Assembly (NCBI GenBank): GCA_002842755.1
Contig: PHDU01000014.1
Location: forward strand, 1-64,000
Source of the DNA: Bacteroidetes bacterium HGW-Bacteroidetes-1
Lineage (GTDB): Bacteria > Bacteroidota > Bacteroidia > Bacteroidales > F082
Length of the DNA: 64,000 bases
Direction: 5' to 3'
The stretch's first letter is position 1; each line of letters starts with the position of its first letter. A program made the translations under genes and the position numbers. The notes beneath the pieces were generated by a model. The model did no database searches and had not been told where the DNA came from. It was given only the letters and a program-made list of their open reading frames with translations. This document shows, one piece after another, positions 35,622 to 45,313 of the stretch.

Positions 35622-36800
35622 TTATTTTTCAATTATTGATTGAAGCGACTGCTCCAATTTACGAATGGAGGAAGCCCAATCGAAATGCCGGTGCACAAAG
35701 TCATAGCCATTTTGCGCAATAAGATTTGCTTTCCCTTCATTTTTAAGTAGCTGAATAATAAAATCTGCCAGCTCAGAGGCGTTTTCTCCAACGAACAATT
35801 CCTCACCATTTAAACCTTTTAGTGCATCATTGGCAAGAACTGTGGTGACGCAGGGTAGTTTCATCGACATTGCCTCGAGCAGCTTATTCTGCAACCCTGT
35901 CCCAATACGCATAGGGGCAATAAATACCCTGGATTCAGCATAAGCCATACGAATATCATCCAACCAGCCACTTACATGTATTCGGTCAGAAGCCAGGTTC
36001 CGTACTTTTTTATCGGGTGTTGCTCCGGCAATCAGAATCATTGTCTGAGGCAAAACTTTCCATACCAGTGGCATGATTTCTTCCGCAAGAAATTCAGCGG
36101 CATTCACGTTGGGAGGGTAAGCCATATTGCCAGTAAAAACAATATCATATTTTTTCTCTACCTCAATTGGTTTAAAATAATCATGATCAACTCCATTGGG
36201 TACAACCAGAATTTTGTCGCGATCGGAATGAGGAATAAGGTCTCTGTCGGGAAAGCTAATGATTGTCTTAATATCAAAATCGTCAAATACATCGGCTTCG
36301 TATGATTTGAGTCTCAAATATTCTGCACGAAGAAAGGGTTTTAAAAACAAAGAAGCAACTTGAAATCTCCGAAACATCCCTTGTGAAAAAATATCCTGAT
36401 AATCTAAAACTTTTGGCAGGCTGTTGTGACGTAAATATTCAGCAACGCGTAATAACTGGCCATAAAGCACATCAGGTTGATGATGTAAGATAAGCCTCTT
36501 TACTTTTCTTTCCGCTTTTGAATTATAAAAATAACCTGTTTGAAGGGGCTTTCCAAATACCCAGGCGCGAAGCAAATTAAAAATAATACCATGAAATGGT
36601 AAATCAATGAAATTAATCGAACGGCAAAACGGTTGTAGAGCTTTAAAAGCTCTTTGTTTGTCGGCCTTGGGATCGCTGTTCAAGGCACAGAGAACAATTT
36701 CATTTTTTTTTGCTAACTCCTTGATTTGATGATATGCACGAAGTTTATCCCCTTTTTCAAGTGGCCATGGAATACGGGAAAGCAGCACAAAAATCTTCAT
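35622..36800 (-). CDS. Glycosyltransferase, GT-B fold (GT4 type)
   Basis: 392 residues from the ATG at 36800 (MKIFVLLSRIPWPLEKGDKLRAYH). An ATG 14 codons earlier exists but falls at or upstream of the TATTTTTG -7 box, so it is rejected. The C-terminal half has GT4 features: VPNGVDHDYF, FTGNMAYPPN, then the donor-site segment APMRIGTGLQNKLLEAMSMKLPCV with the conserved acidic residue. Probably adds a sugar to a cell-surface glycan or lipid. It lies in the same direction as a second glycosyltransferase and an LptF/G permease upstream, pointing to envelope glycan work. Confidence 0.87.
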   Translation of the reverse strand: MKIFVLLSRIPWPLEKGDKLRAYHQIKELAKKNEIVLCALNSDPKADKQRAFKALQPFCRSINFIDLPFHGIIFNLLRAWVFGKPLQTGYFYNSKAERKVKRLILHHQPDVLYGQLLRVAEYLRHNSLPKVLDYQDIFSQGMFRRFQVASLFLKPFLRAEYLRLKSYEADVFDDFDIKTIISFPDRDLIPHSDRDKILVVPNGVDHDYFKPIEVEKKYDIVFTGNMAYPPNVNAAEFLAEEIMPLVWKVLPQTMILIAGATPDKKVRNLASDRIHVSGWLDDIRMAYAESRVFIAPMRIGTGLQNKLLEAMSMKLPCVTTVLANDALKGLNGEELFVGENASELADFIIQLLKNEGKANLIAQNGYDFVHRHFDWASSIRKLEQSLQSIIEK

Positions 36801-36839
36801 CTGAATTGTATTCACCAGACTTATCCGGTATAATGGTTG

Positions 36840-36847
36840 CAAAAATA
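36840..36847 (-). promoter_or_regulatory. Promoter -7 box (TATTTTTG)
   Basis: TAnnTTTG on the minus strand. Transcription would begin about 33 bp upstream of the ATG at 36800, which decides that start over the one at 36842. Confidence 0.5.
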
Positions 36848-36936
36848 TAAAAACATAAAGAATTTTTAGCCTTTTAAAATGGACAAAAAGGATAAGCTGA
36901 ATTCACAGTAATTCAACCAACAGGTTAAAAAAACTT

Positions 36937-38166
36937 TCAAAATGCCTTTGAATAACTTTCTGGAGAAGGCATATTTTTCAATTCGTTATAAAACAAAACC
37001 AATCGATTAATAATCATTCTGTTATCATAAACCTGTTCAATCACGTCACGTGCATTATGGCCAACACTATTACAAAACTCAGGTTCGGTAACACATTTTT
37101 TAATAACTTCTTCAAATTCGCTTACGTTGTTGGCAATAAGGATATTCTTCCAGTCATGATAAAAAATACCCTCAGCTCCTACTTCGGTGGTAATTACTGT
37201 TTTTCCAAGTGCCATCGCTTCAATAATCTTAATACGCATGCCGCTTCCAGAAAGCAAAGGCACAATAGCAATCGATTTTTCTTTTATAAAAGCCTGAGCA
37301 TCTTCTACTTCTCCAAGAACAACTATATTCGGCTGATATCCGGTCACCAACCAATCTGGCATATATCTTCCGGCAAGATAGAATTTTAAAGCAGGAAATT
37401 GTTCATGTATTTGCGGCCAAACCTTATCAAGAAACCAGCGAATTCCTTCTACATTTGGAATCCAATTCATAGCGCCAATATGAAACAATGATGGTGCTTC
37501 AACATTTTCGTCAGAAAGACGAAAATCATCAATTCGGATTCCAAAAGGAATATCGATTGCTGGTGTTGCCGTCCTGCTTCTAAAAAACCCTGCATCCTTT
37601 CTTGTAATAGCAGCAATACCATCAACCTGGGTGAGGGCATTTAATTCAAATTTTTTTAGTGTGCGGGTTAGATGATTAAGATAAAATCTTTTAAATGGAT
37701 TTTTTGTTTGCAAAGCCAATCGCTGCCAGATCAAATGTTCAATATTATGTGCACGAAGCACGATTTTCGCTTTACTAAACCTTTTTATATCAACCACATA
37801 AGGAATCATAAAAAGAGTTTCGAGCTGAACAATATCGAATTGATAATGCTTTAAAAGGTTGATTAATTTCTGCTGAAATTCTTTCGAAATAAAACGTTCG
37901 ACATGATAGGACTTTTGTGAAAACAAATTCAGGAATGCATCGTAAGGCTTTATTTCTAGGTCAAGATACACCAATTCAATGGCCGTCTTTTTTTTATAAT
38001 CTTCAGGGATTTCATCCAGATTAACATAGTATTTATCGGAATTTACAGCGAGAACTTTCACCTGATGACCAACTTCAATCAAACCCTCGATAAGGCTATT
38101 CATCGCTATTGGACCTCCCTCAAGTGCGGGATAGGGTGATTTATTACACAGAAAAAGTATTTTCAT
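36937..38166 (-). CDS. Glycosyltransferase, GT-B fold (GT4 type)
   Basis: 409 residues. N-terminal Rossmann half begins MKILFLCNKSPYPALEGGP, typical of GT4 enzymes. The C-terminal half has FHIGAMNWIPNVEGIRWF and VPLLSGSGMRIKIIEAMALGKTVITTEVGAEG, the nucleotide-sugar-binding region with its E-x7-E-type glutamates. Its start overlaps the end of the LptF/G permease gene by four bases, so they are translationally coupled. The acceptor is unknown. About 25-30% by-eye resemblance to the following glycosyltransferase, mostly in the donor-binding half. Confidence 0.9.
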   Translation of the reverse strand: MKILFLCNKSPYPALEGGPIAMNSLIEGLIEVGHQVKVLAVNSDKYYVNLDEIPEDYKKKTAIELVYLDLEIKPYDAFLNLFSQKSYHVERFISKEFQQKLINLLKHYQFDIVQLETLFMIPYVVDIKRFSKAKIVLRAHNIEHLIWQRLALQTKNPFKRFYLNHLTRTLKKFELNALTQVDGIAAITRKDAGFFRSRTATPAIDIPFGIRIDDFRLSDENVEAPSLFHIGAMNWIPNVEGIRWFLDKVWPQIHEQFPALKFYLAGRYMPDWLVTGYQPNIVVLGEVEDAQAFIKEKSIAIVPLLSGSGMRIKIIEAMALGKTVITTEVGAEGIFYHDWKNILIANNVSEFEEVIKKCVTEPEFCNSVGHNARDVIEQVYDNRMIINRLVLFYNELKNMPSPESYSKAF

Positions 38167-39659
38167 AGTGATGGCGTTGGTTTATTAAATAGTCCGCGAA
38201 GTCGCAATAAAATTTTTCTCCAGCTTTCAGCATCAAGCAAAGGAGCATCCGAAGTTGCTTTAAACGTCAGAAACAGTCCAACAGGCAAAAGTATAATGGA
38301 TGAAAGCCAAACACCAAAAAACATATCCAAATCTCCAACCTTAGCCGCCTTCTCTCCGGTTATGCTTGTGATATGGTATATCACGAAAAAGAACACAGCT
38401 ATGACGACCGGGAGTCCAAGACCTCCCTTTCGAATAATCGCTCCCATGGGTGCGCCAACAAAAAACAAAATCAGGCAGGCAATCGAAAGCGTAAATTTTT
38501 TATGCCATACAATCTCATGCTTTCGGATATTCTCTGTCTGATATCCAAAATCATTTTTATTAAAGACAATATTATCGCGATTATTTCTAGCCGCACTCAG
38601 GGCCATTTCAATGATGTTAAATTTATCAGCCTTAACAAAATTATCCATCAAGGGCCATTTAATTGAAGCTATCATTGCTGAATCGGAAATAGAATCAACC
38701 AATGATTGATTTCCTTTTAATAAAGGGGTTCCTCTGACAGGTTTTCGCACAGTATCAATGGATGATAGTTGTTGATAACGTTTGTAGAAATTGCCTGTAT
38801 AACGTTCTCTACGCTCATCATATCGCTGGTTAAGTGAATCAATAAACTGATTCAACTGCCTGGTTGTAAGCATAGAATAATGATTTTTAAACAACTCCTC
38901 CTTTGTACGTGTCAAATCAAAATCACTTAAATCAAATTTAATCCGCTGTTTTTTAAAGCTGGTCCGGTCAAAAGGCCTGTTCTCACGATAGTTGCGTGTT
39001 GTAACAATATCTGTATAAGAATAACCATCGAATAATGTAAATATGACACTTTGCTGATCAGGGCTGAGTTCCATATATCCTGATTTTGCTGCCGTAACTT
39101 TAATATTTCCCAATCGGTCTTTATGATCAAAAATTTTAACGTCGTAAATGGTCCGCCCATCACGGTCTTTCTCACCAACGCGAATGATGTAGTTTTCAAT
39201 TCCATTGTAAAAAACACCCTCATTAATATTAAAAGCCAATTTTTGCTGCCTTACATCGTAGAGTAAAGATTGAAACTTTAAATTGGCAACAGGTAAAATA
39301 TTATTAGAGAAAAGATAAGCAAGAACACTGATTAAAAATGACAGATATACCAAAGGGCGCATCACTTTCCAAACAGAAATACCAGACGCTTTCATAGCAA
39401 CCAGCTCGTAATGTTCACCAAGATTTCCAAAAGTCATGAGCGAAGAAAGCAAAATTGCCAATGGTAAAGCCAGAGGAACAAAAGTGGCACTTGCATAAAA
39501 CATCAGTTGAGCAATGACTGGTGCATCAAGTCCTTTTCCAACAAGATCGTCAATATATTTCCAAAGAAACTGCATGAGCAGGATAAACAACGCAATAAAA
39601 AAGGTGAGAACAAATGGTCCCAGATATGATTTTAAAATAAACTGATAAATTTTTTTCAC
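38163..39659 (-). CDS. LptF/LptG-family permease (LPS export)
   Basis: 498 residues. Three N-terminal transmembrane helices, a long periplasmic beta-jellyroll-type domain (~125-370) and three C-terminal helices (FTLSIACLILFFVGAPMGAIIRKGG). The GAPMGAIIRKGGLG signature is diagnostic of the YjgP/YjgQ (LptF/LptG) family, which with LptB drives lipopolysaccharide transport. The periplasmic part has a charged stretch (LNQRYDERRERYTG), with extra length compared with E. coli LptF/G (~360 residues), as is usual in Bacteroidetes. First gene of an operon with two glycosyltransferases. Confidence 0.92.
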   Translation of the reverse strand: MKKIYQFILKSYLGPFVLTFFIALFILLMQFLWKYIDDLVGKGLDAPVIAQLMFYASATFVPLALPLAILLSSLMTFGNLGEHYELVAMKASGISVWKVMRPLVYLSFLISVLAYLFSNNILPVANLKFQSLLYDVRQQKLAFNINEGVFYNGIENYIIRVGEKDRDGRTIYDVKIFDHKDRLGNIKVTAAKSGYMELSPDQQSVIFTLFDGYSYTDIVTTRNYRENRPFDRTSFKKQRIKFDLSDFDLTRTKEELFKNHYSMLTTRQLNQFIDSLNQRYDERRERYTGNFYKRYQQLSSIDTVRKPVRGTPLLKGNQSLVDSISDSAMIASIKWPLMDNFVKADKFNIIEMALSAARNNRDNIVFNKNDFGYQTENIRKHEIVWHKKFTLSIACLILFFVGAPMGAIIRKGGLGLPVVIAVFFFVIYHITSITGEKAAKVGDLDMFFGVWLSSIILLPVGLFLTFKATSDAPLLDAESWRKILLRLRGLFNKPTPSL

Positions 39660-39687
39660 CTTTGATGCTTGATCATTTTTTGATTGG

Positions 39688-39695
39688 CAAAGTTA
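39688..39695 (-). promoter_or_regulatory. Promoter -7 box (TAACTTTG) of the LptF/G operon
   Basis: Perfect TAnnTTTG on the minus strand, 29-36 bp before the permease start. No -33 TTG at standard spacing. Confidence 0.55.
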
Positions 39696-39788
39696 ATTAT
39701 AAAATGCAGGTCTACGATGAAGCAAAAATCAACTTCCTTCCATTAGCTGTTTTTATATTAAAAAATGATTCAAGAAAAATAAAACAGT

Positions 39789-42700
39789 TTACCAACCTAA
39801 CTTTTCTTTAAACTCTTCATCGATACGCTTGTTCAAAATATCGCACCCATAATCAAATAATCTGTTGTAATTGTCCTGATTCTTGTAGTAAAAATGCAAA
39901 TTTTTATATTCACCACGCTTAGGCAACAAGCTCAAGGCTTCGGCAAGTGCCTCATCAGGAGTTTCAATCCCGTTGACGGATAATTGTCCGAGTAAAGCAA
40001 CTAATTGACTGAAAGAGGTGTGCTCAACCGGACCATCCAACTGCTTTTCAATACGCTGTATTTTACGTTGTGAATTGGTAAAGCTACCGCCTGTTTCCCA
40101 TGGAAAAGAAGCAGGTAAAATGAGATTTGCCATTTTGCCTGTTTCAGTCATAAAAAAGTCCTGAACCATCACAAAATCAATTCTTTTTAGCATTTGCTTC
40201 ATCTCAATTGGGTTAAGCGCACAACCCAACGGATCTTCACCAAAAATGAAGGCGTTTTTGACTCTCCCGCCCGTGAAAAGTTTGAAAACGCTGTTAATTG
40301 TAAAGGGCAAGTCGTTCAATTTCCATTTTTGAGACATATAAAACTGCAAATCTTCGTCAAGAATCATTTCAGCACCAACGCCAATTTTATGGCAGGCTCC
40401 CATATCAAAAATACCATGGCTGTTATTTTTCTCTTTTAAAGCTATCAGCCCATTGGCAGCTTTGCCCAGTTTGCCTGTAATCATGGCCAGATTATGCATA
40501 GCCATGCTTGCATTTGCAGAAAGTTCTTTTTCCTGGAACACCATAATGGCATTCATTTCTTCATTGTACTCTTTTGCAAAAGTGGCAACCGTACTGATAT
40601 CCGTACCTGCTTTTTGAAGCAATTGGGTAAAATCTTCTTTCAACATCAACGCTTTATAAGCTTCCCACCCATCCGCACGATCATTGATAAAAAGTGCATT
40701 TTGCATCTCATGTTCAATGAGATAATGATTAACAGCTTTGATGAAATAAAAGTAGTTTTTAATAGTAATCACGCGATCAACTTTACTACCAAACCAGTTG
40801 TCTGGCTGCGTTGTCAATAGCACTACTTCAATGTTTTCCTTAAACTTTGTATTAAAAATTAACTGATTAATAGCAGGATGATCCAAATGAAGTTCGTTCC
40901 CTGCAACAAATATTTTGGAAGCTCCCCTAAGATCACAAAACGAAGCGTTTTCATTCGAATTATGAAAATACCCTTCCCCGCGACCCATATAATGGAAACT
41001 ACTCACATTGTTGGTTTTTGCACCTGCACGCGCCATTTTCTGAATCAGGTAAAGTTCTTCGTTGGTCAATCGGGCACCACCAAAAAAACTGTTTTCATCA
41101 GGTTTGACGTTTTTTATGCGTTCAGCAATGATTTCATACGCCCTTTCAAATCCTATTTCTTCCCACTCTTTTCCCACCTTTAGCATTGGCTGCGTCAGTC
41201 GGTCTTTGCTGTTAAATAATTTATACCCAAACATTTGACGACGATTGATCAAACCAAGACGATTTATCTCACCTTTACGTGGTGATGCTCCATAAAATTG
41301 CCCGCGATAATGATGGAGATCGACTTCATAACCTTCAGATCCAAACATATCGATTGCCTCTAATTTCTCGAGTGGTAAAGGGCCTGGTTTGTAACCAAAG
41401 TTTTCAGTCAATGCACCGGTCGGACAGGTTGTAATACATAATCCGCAGCTTTCACAGCTTGTTTCCTGAAGTGAAAGTCCCATGGCGGGTGAAACATAAC
41501 TTTTAAATCCACGATTAATAAGACCAAGAGCTGATGCGCCGACAACTTCGCGACAAATTCGTATGCAGCGGGAACATAGAATGCATTTGTTGCTGTCGAT
41601 TTCGATGAATGGATGACGAAAATCAATATCATGTTGAATAAACTCACCTTCAAAAGCCGTTTGCTCTGCCTGATAATCGGTTGAATGTTTTTTTAAATCA
41701 CAAGTGTGATATGCATTACATCCACATTCAAGGCAGCGACTTGCTTCCATCTGTGCAACAAATTCACTGGCGTAACCACGTTCTACTTCATCAAAATTGT
41801 TGCGTTCATCGGGCAAAAGCACTGGCATTTCCTGCCTGGCTTGCGCCGGATAACGATGTTTATAGTCGTCAGGAATTTGTGGTTTGAAATTATCTTTCTT
41901 ACTCAGAAATTCTTTTTGAGTGGGAGTTATTGGCAAATTATTCAAGAATTGATGGCACGAATTGGCCGCAATTTTCGCTTGAGCTATTGCTTCGATAATA
42001 GTTGCAGGCCCTGTAACACCATCTCCGGCAGCAAATACTGAAGGTATGCCCGTTTGAAGTGTTTTCTTGTCAGCTTCGATATCGCCCCATCTGCTGATTA
42101 GAAGTTTTCCATTTTCAGCATGAGCATTGATATCATCAATAAAATTAACCTCCGTTTTTTGCCCAATTGCAGCCAAAACATAGTCTGCTGGCAACTCAAA
42201 TTCTGAGTCAGGTACTGGCACAGGTCTGCAACGGCCTGAAGCATCAGGTTCGCCTAATGACATCCTGATAAGTTTCAGTGATTTTAGTTTATCTGCTTCA
42301 TCTTTTATTATTTCTACAGGATTTGTAAGAAAAAGATAATCAACACCTTCAAGTTTTGATTCATGTATTTCTATCGGGTTTGCAGGCATTTCCTTTTCTG
42401 TCCGACGGTAAACCACATATACTTTTTCTGCACTGCAGCGTATTGCAGTCCGGCAACAATCCATCGCAGTATTTCCACCTCCTACAACTACAACTGTTTT
42501 TTCACTGAAGTCGTATCGTTGACCTGTAACCTCCATATTGCGTAGAAAATCGATACCGGAAAAAACATTTTCGGCATCATCGCCCTTGCAACCAACTCCT
42601 GTTCCCTTCTGCGAACCGATGGTTAATATGGTTGCATCAAAATTTTCTTTTAACTCTTTATAGCTAAGGTTCTCGCCCAGTTTTTTATTATAGTGGATTG

Positions 42701-43484
42701 ATACCCCCAAATCAGTTATGTTTTTCACTTCCAGATCAAGTATATCATTTGGCAGACGGTATTCAGGAATACCATACCGCAGCCATCCTCCCGGATGAGC
42801 TGTTGCTTCAAATATTTCGACATCATGTCCCATAATCCGGAGAAAATGAGCTGTTGATAAGCCTCCGGGTCCAGCACCAATAACTGCGATCTTTTTTCCG
42901 GTTGAAGGCGAAATTTTCGGGACAAACTTATCGTTTGACTTCAAATCAAAGTCCGATGCAAAACGTTTCAGGTAATCAATTCCAACAGCAGCTCCTTCAT
43001 CCATAAGGCCACGACGACAGGCGGCTTCGCATGGCCGTACACAAACACGTCCACAAATTGCAGGCAATGGATTGGTTTCTTTAATCAATGCAACTGCATC
43101 CGAATAACGTCCTTTTTCAATCAGCGAAATATACCCTTGAACATCCACTCCTGCAGGACAGGTTTGTTTACAAGGCCCTAAACAATCTGCATAATGATTG
43201 CTCAATAAAAGGTCAAGAGTAGATTTACGTGCTTTTTTGATCGCTTCCGTTTCTGTATTTATTTCCATTCCCGATGTGATATAGGTTGAGCAAGAAGGCT
43301 GGTTACCCCGCATTCCTGCAACCTCAACCACACACACATAACAAGATGAAAAAGGCTCAATACGCGGATCGTGACAGAGTGTCGGGATCTGAAGTCCATG
43401 GCGGGTTGCACATTCGTAAATTGTTTCACCCTCAATTCCGCTGACAGTTATCCCGTTGAGCTTGATGTTTATATATTGACTCAT
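39789..43484 (-). CDS. NuoG/GltD-NfnB-type multidomain oxidoreductase subunit
   Basis: 1231 residues. Domains in order: NuoG-type [2Fe-2S] ferredoxin (~1-85, CHDPRI...CYVC), a GltD-type iron-sulphur segment (~110-175, CLGPCKQTCPAG, CGRVC, CEAAC), FAD-binding (~197, VIGAGPGGLSTAHFLR) and NADPH-binding (VVVGGGNTAMDCCRTAI) domains as in NfnB and GltD, a two-cluster ferredoxin (CILCSRCIRICR and CESCGLCITTCP), then a ~450-residue domain related to NuoG and formate dehydrogenase alpha (GGARLTNEELYLIQK, LILPASFPWETGGSFTNSQRKIQ). The last domain has no visible catalytic Cys or Sec, so it is probably structural, as in NuoG. It ends the operon with the NuoE- and NuoF-like genes (29 bp after the latter). 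Likely the NADP-linked core of a bifurcating transhydrogenase. Confidence 0.88.
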   Translation of the reverse strand: MSQYINIKLNGITVSGIEGETIYECATRHGLQIPTLCHDPRIEPFSSCYVCVVEVAGMRGNQPSCSTYITSGMEINTETEAIKKARKSTLDLLLSNHYADCLGPCKQTCPAGVDVQGYISLIEKGRYSDAVALIKETNPLPAICGRVCVRPCEAACRRGLMDEGAAVGIDYLKRFASDFDLKSNDKFVPKISPSTGKKIAVIGAGPGGLSTAHFLRIMGHDVEIFEATAHPGGWLRYGIPEYRLPNDILDLEVKNITDLGVSIHYNKKLGENLSYKELKENFDATILTIGSQKGTGVGCKGDDAENVFSGIDFLRNMEVTGQRYDFSEKTVVVVGGGNTAMDCCRTAIRCSAEKVYVVYRRTEKEMPANPIEIHESKLEGVDYLFLTNPVEIIKDEADKLKSLKLIRMSLGEPDASGRCRPVPVPDSEFELPADYVLAAIGQKTEVNFIDDINAHAENGKLLISRWGDIEADKKTLQTGIPSVFAAGDGVTGPATIIEAIAQAKIAANSCHQFLNNLPITPTQKEFLSKKDNFKPQIPDDYKHRYPAQARQEMPVLLPDERNNFDEVERGYASEFVAQMEASRCLECGCNAYHTCDLKKHSTDYQAEQTAFEGEFIQHDIDFRHPFIEIDSNKCILCSRCIRICREVVGASALGLINRGFKSYVSPAMGLSLQETSCESCGLCITTCPTGALTENFGYKPGPLPLEKLEAIDMFGSEGYEVDLHHYRGQFYGASPRKGEINRLGLINRRQMFGYKLFNSKDRLTQPMLKVGKEWEEIGFERAYEIIAERIKNVKPDENSFFGGARLTNEELYLIQKMARAGAKTNNVSSFHYMGRGEGYFHNSNENASFCDLRGASKIFVAGNELHLDHPAINQLIFNTKFKENIEVVLLTTQPDNWFGSKVDRVITIKNYFYFIKAVNHYLIEHEMQNALFINDRADGWEAYKALMLKEDFTQLLQKAGTDISTVATFAKEYNEEMNAIMVFQEKELSANASMAMHNLAMITGKLGKAANGLIALKEKNNSHGIFDMGACHKIGVGAEMILDEDLQFYMSQKWKLNDLPFTINSVFKLFTGGRVKNAFIFGEDPLGCALNPIEMKQMLKRIDFVMVQDFFMTETGKMANLILPASFPWETGGSFTNSQRKIQRIEKQLDGPVEHTSFSQLVALLGQLSVNGIETPDEALAEALSLLPKRGEYKNLHFYYKNQDNYNRLFDYGCDILNKRIDEEFKEKLGW

Positions 43485-43513
43485 TTTTTTAGTAATCTTT
43501 AGTTTTAAATGAA

Positions 43514-45310
43514 TTAATCCACTTGTACAGCTTCAAAACGACAAACATTAAAGCATTCACCACATTGAATACACAAGAGCTGGTCAATCACATGAACCTT
43601 TTTACGGTCACCATCAATTGCATTCACCGGGCATTTTTTTCCACAAACCATACATCCTGTACATTTTTCAGGATCAATTTCATAATGAAGCAATGGTTTA
43701 CACACTTTTGCCGGACATTTTTTATCAAAAATATGTGCTTCATATTCATGCCGAAAATATCTTAAAGTTGTGAGAACAGGGTTTGGTGCTGTTTGTCCAA
43801 GGCCACATAATGAATTGTCCTTAATCTGGTGAGCGAGTAACTCAAGCATCTCAATATCTTCAGCCTTGCCTTTACCTTCGGTTATTCGCTCCAGAATTTC
43901 AAGCATTCTTTTTGTTCCGATACGACAAAATGTACATTTTCCGCAAGATTCATCCTGGGTAAAATGCAGAAAAAATTTCGCAAGGTCAATCATACAGGTA
44001 GATTCGTCCATCACGACCATTCCTCCTGACCCCATGATAGCTCCTGTTGCATTCACTGAATCGTAATCAACACATGTATCTCCTAATTCAGCTGGAATGC
44101 AACCTCCTGAAGGGCCACCCAGCTGTACTGCCTTAAATTTCTTGCCATTCTGAATACCTCCGCCAAGCTTGTAAATTATATCATTGATGGTGATTCCCAT
44201 TGGGACTTCCACCAAGCCGCCATTTTGTATTTTTCCGGTTAAGGCAAACACTTTGGTTCCTTTGCTTTTTTCAGTTCCGAAAGCAGCGTATGCAGCTGCA
44301 CCATGATTGAATATCCACGGAATGTTAGCCCATGTCTCAACGTTATTTATATTGGTTGGCTTTTTCCAAAGACCTGACACAGCAGGGAATGGCGGGCGTT
44401 TGCGAGGCATCCCCCGCTGACCCTCAATGGAAGCAATAAGGGCAGTTTCCTCGCCACAAACGAAAGCACCAGCTCCCTCCTTCACATAAATATCAAAACT
44501 AAAATTATCCTTGCCAAAAATATTTCTACCAAGATACCCTTTCGATTTGGCCTGTCCGATAGCAATATTTAATCGTTTAATAGCCAAAGGATATTCAGCA
44601 CGACAATATATTACGCCAGTTGACGCGCCAATGGCATATCCGCCAATCATCATCCCTTCAAGAACAGCATGAGGGTCTCCTTCCAGGAGAGAGCGATCCA
44701 TAAAAGCACCAGGGTCACCTTCATCAGCATTGCATATAATATATTTTTCATCGCTATCACTCTGTGCAGCAAACTTCCATTTCAGACCGGTAGGAAATCC
44801 CCCCCCACCTCTTCCACGCAAGCCAGAGTCGAGTAATGTTTTAATAACTTCCTGCCCACTCATTTCATTTGCCAAAATGTTTCGGATGGCCTGATACGCC
44901 TGCTGCTGTTCTGCTTCTTCCAATGATTCCGGATCGATATGTCCACAGTTTCGAAGGGCAATTTTAACTTGACCTTCAAAAAATGCTTCCTCAACAGCGG
45001 CAAAATTTTCGGCACTAACAGCATACTCAACTGCTGTTTCCTTATTTTGGATGTGCTTCAAAACAACTGCTTCAACCTTATCTGCTGTCATATCACCATA
45101 AATAACCCAACCGCTGTTGTCTTTGATTTCTACAAGAGGCTCTTTATAGCACATGCCTATACAGCTTGTTTTTGATAATTCAAAATCTATTGTCCCCGCT
45201 TGCTGCATTGCAACCAATTTATCATAAGTTTTTGCTGCTCCGGCAGCAATGCCGCAGCTTCCAAACCCTACAATGACTTTTGTTTTTGAAGTAATATTCA
45301 TTTTATGCAT
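43514..45310 (-). CDS. NuoF/HydB-like NADH-binding flavoprotein subunit
   Basis: 598 residues. N-terminal thioredoxin-like domain (~10-85) with only three cysteines visible (C19, C50, C54: GSCGIAAGA and CIGMC), where four usually hold a [2Fe-2S] cluster. The NuoF core has the FMN/NADH stretch GLRGRGGGGFPTGLKW, GEETALIASIEG and the [4Fe-4S] motif ESCGKCTFCRIG. A C-terminal 2x[4Fe-4S] ferredoxin domain (CTGCMVCGKKCP and CIQCGECFNVC) is the HydB feature absent from respiratory NuoF. Together with the NuoE-like subunit it would form the bifurcating FMN unit. It starts 3 bp after the NuoE-like gene. Confidence 0.93.
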   Translation of the reverse strand: MHKMNITSKTKVIVGFGSCGIAAGAAKTYDKLVAMQQAGTIDFELSKTSCIGMCYKEPLVEIKDNSGWVIYGDMTADKVEAVVLKHIQNKETAVEYAVSAENFAAVEEAFFEGQVKIALRNCGHIDPESLEEAEQQQAYQAIRNILANEMSGQEVIKTLLDSGLRGRGGGGFPTGLKWKFAAQSDSDEKYIICNADEGDPGAFMDRSLLEGDPHAVLEGMMIGGYAIGASTGVIYCRAEYPLAIKRLNIAIGQAKSKGYLGRNIFGKDNFSFDIYVKEGAGAFVCGEETALIASIEGQRGMPRKRPPFPAVSGLWKKPTNINNVETWANIPWIFNHGAAAYAAFGTEKSKGTKVFALTGKIQNGGLVEVPMGITINDIIYKLGGGIQNGKKFKAVQLGGPSGGCIPAELGDTCVDYDSVNATGAIMGSGGMVVMDESTCMIDLAKFFLHFTQDESCGKCTFCRIGTKRMLEILERITEGKGKAEDIEMLELLAHQIKDNSLCGLGQTAPNPVLTTLRYFRHEYEAHIFDKKCPAKVCKPLLHYEIDPEKCTGCMVCGKKCPVNAIDGDRKKVHVIDQLLCIQCGECFNVCRFEAVQVD

Positions 45311-45313
45311 TCA

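Noticed and set aside
36801-36842. Upstream start for the glycosyltransferase
   Set aside because: It lies at or before the expected transcription start given the TATTTTTG box.
39789-43484. Formate dehydrogenase alpha subunit
   Set aside because: No catalytic Cys or Sec and no N-terminal molybdopterin Fe-S domain is visible in the last part; the N-terminal half is GltD/NfnB-like.
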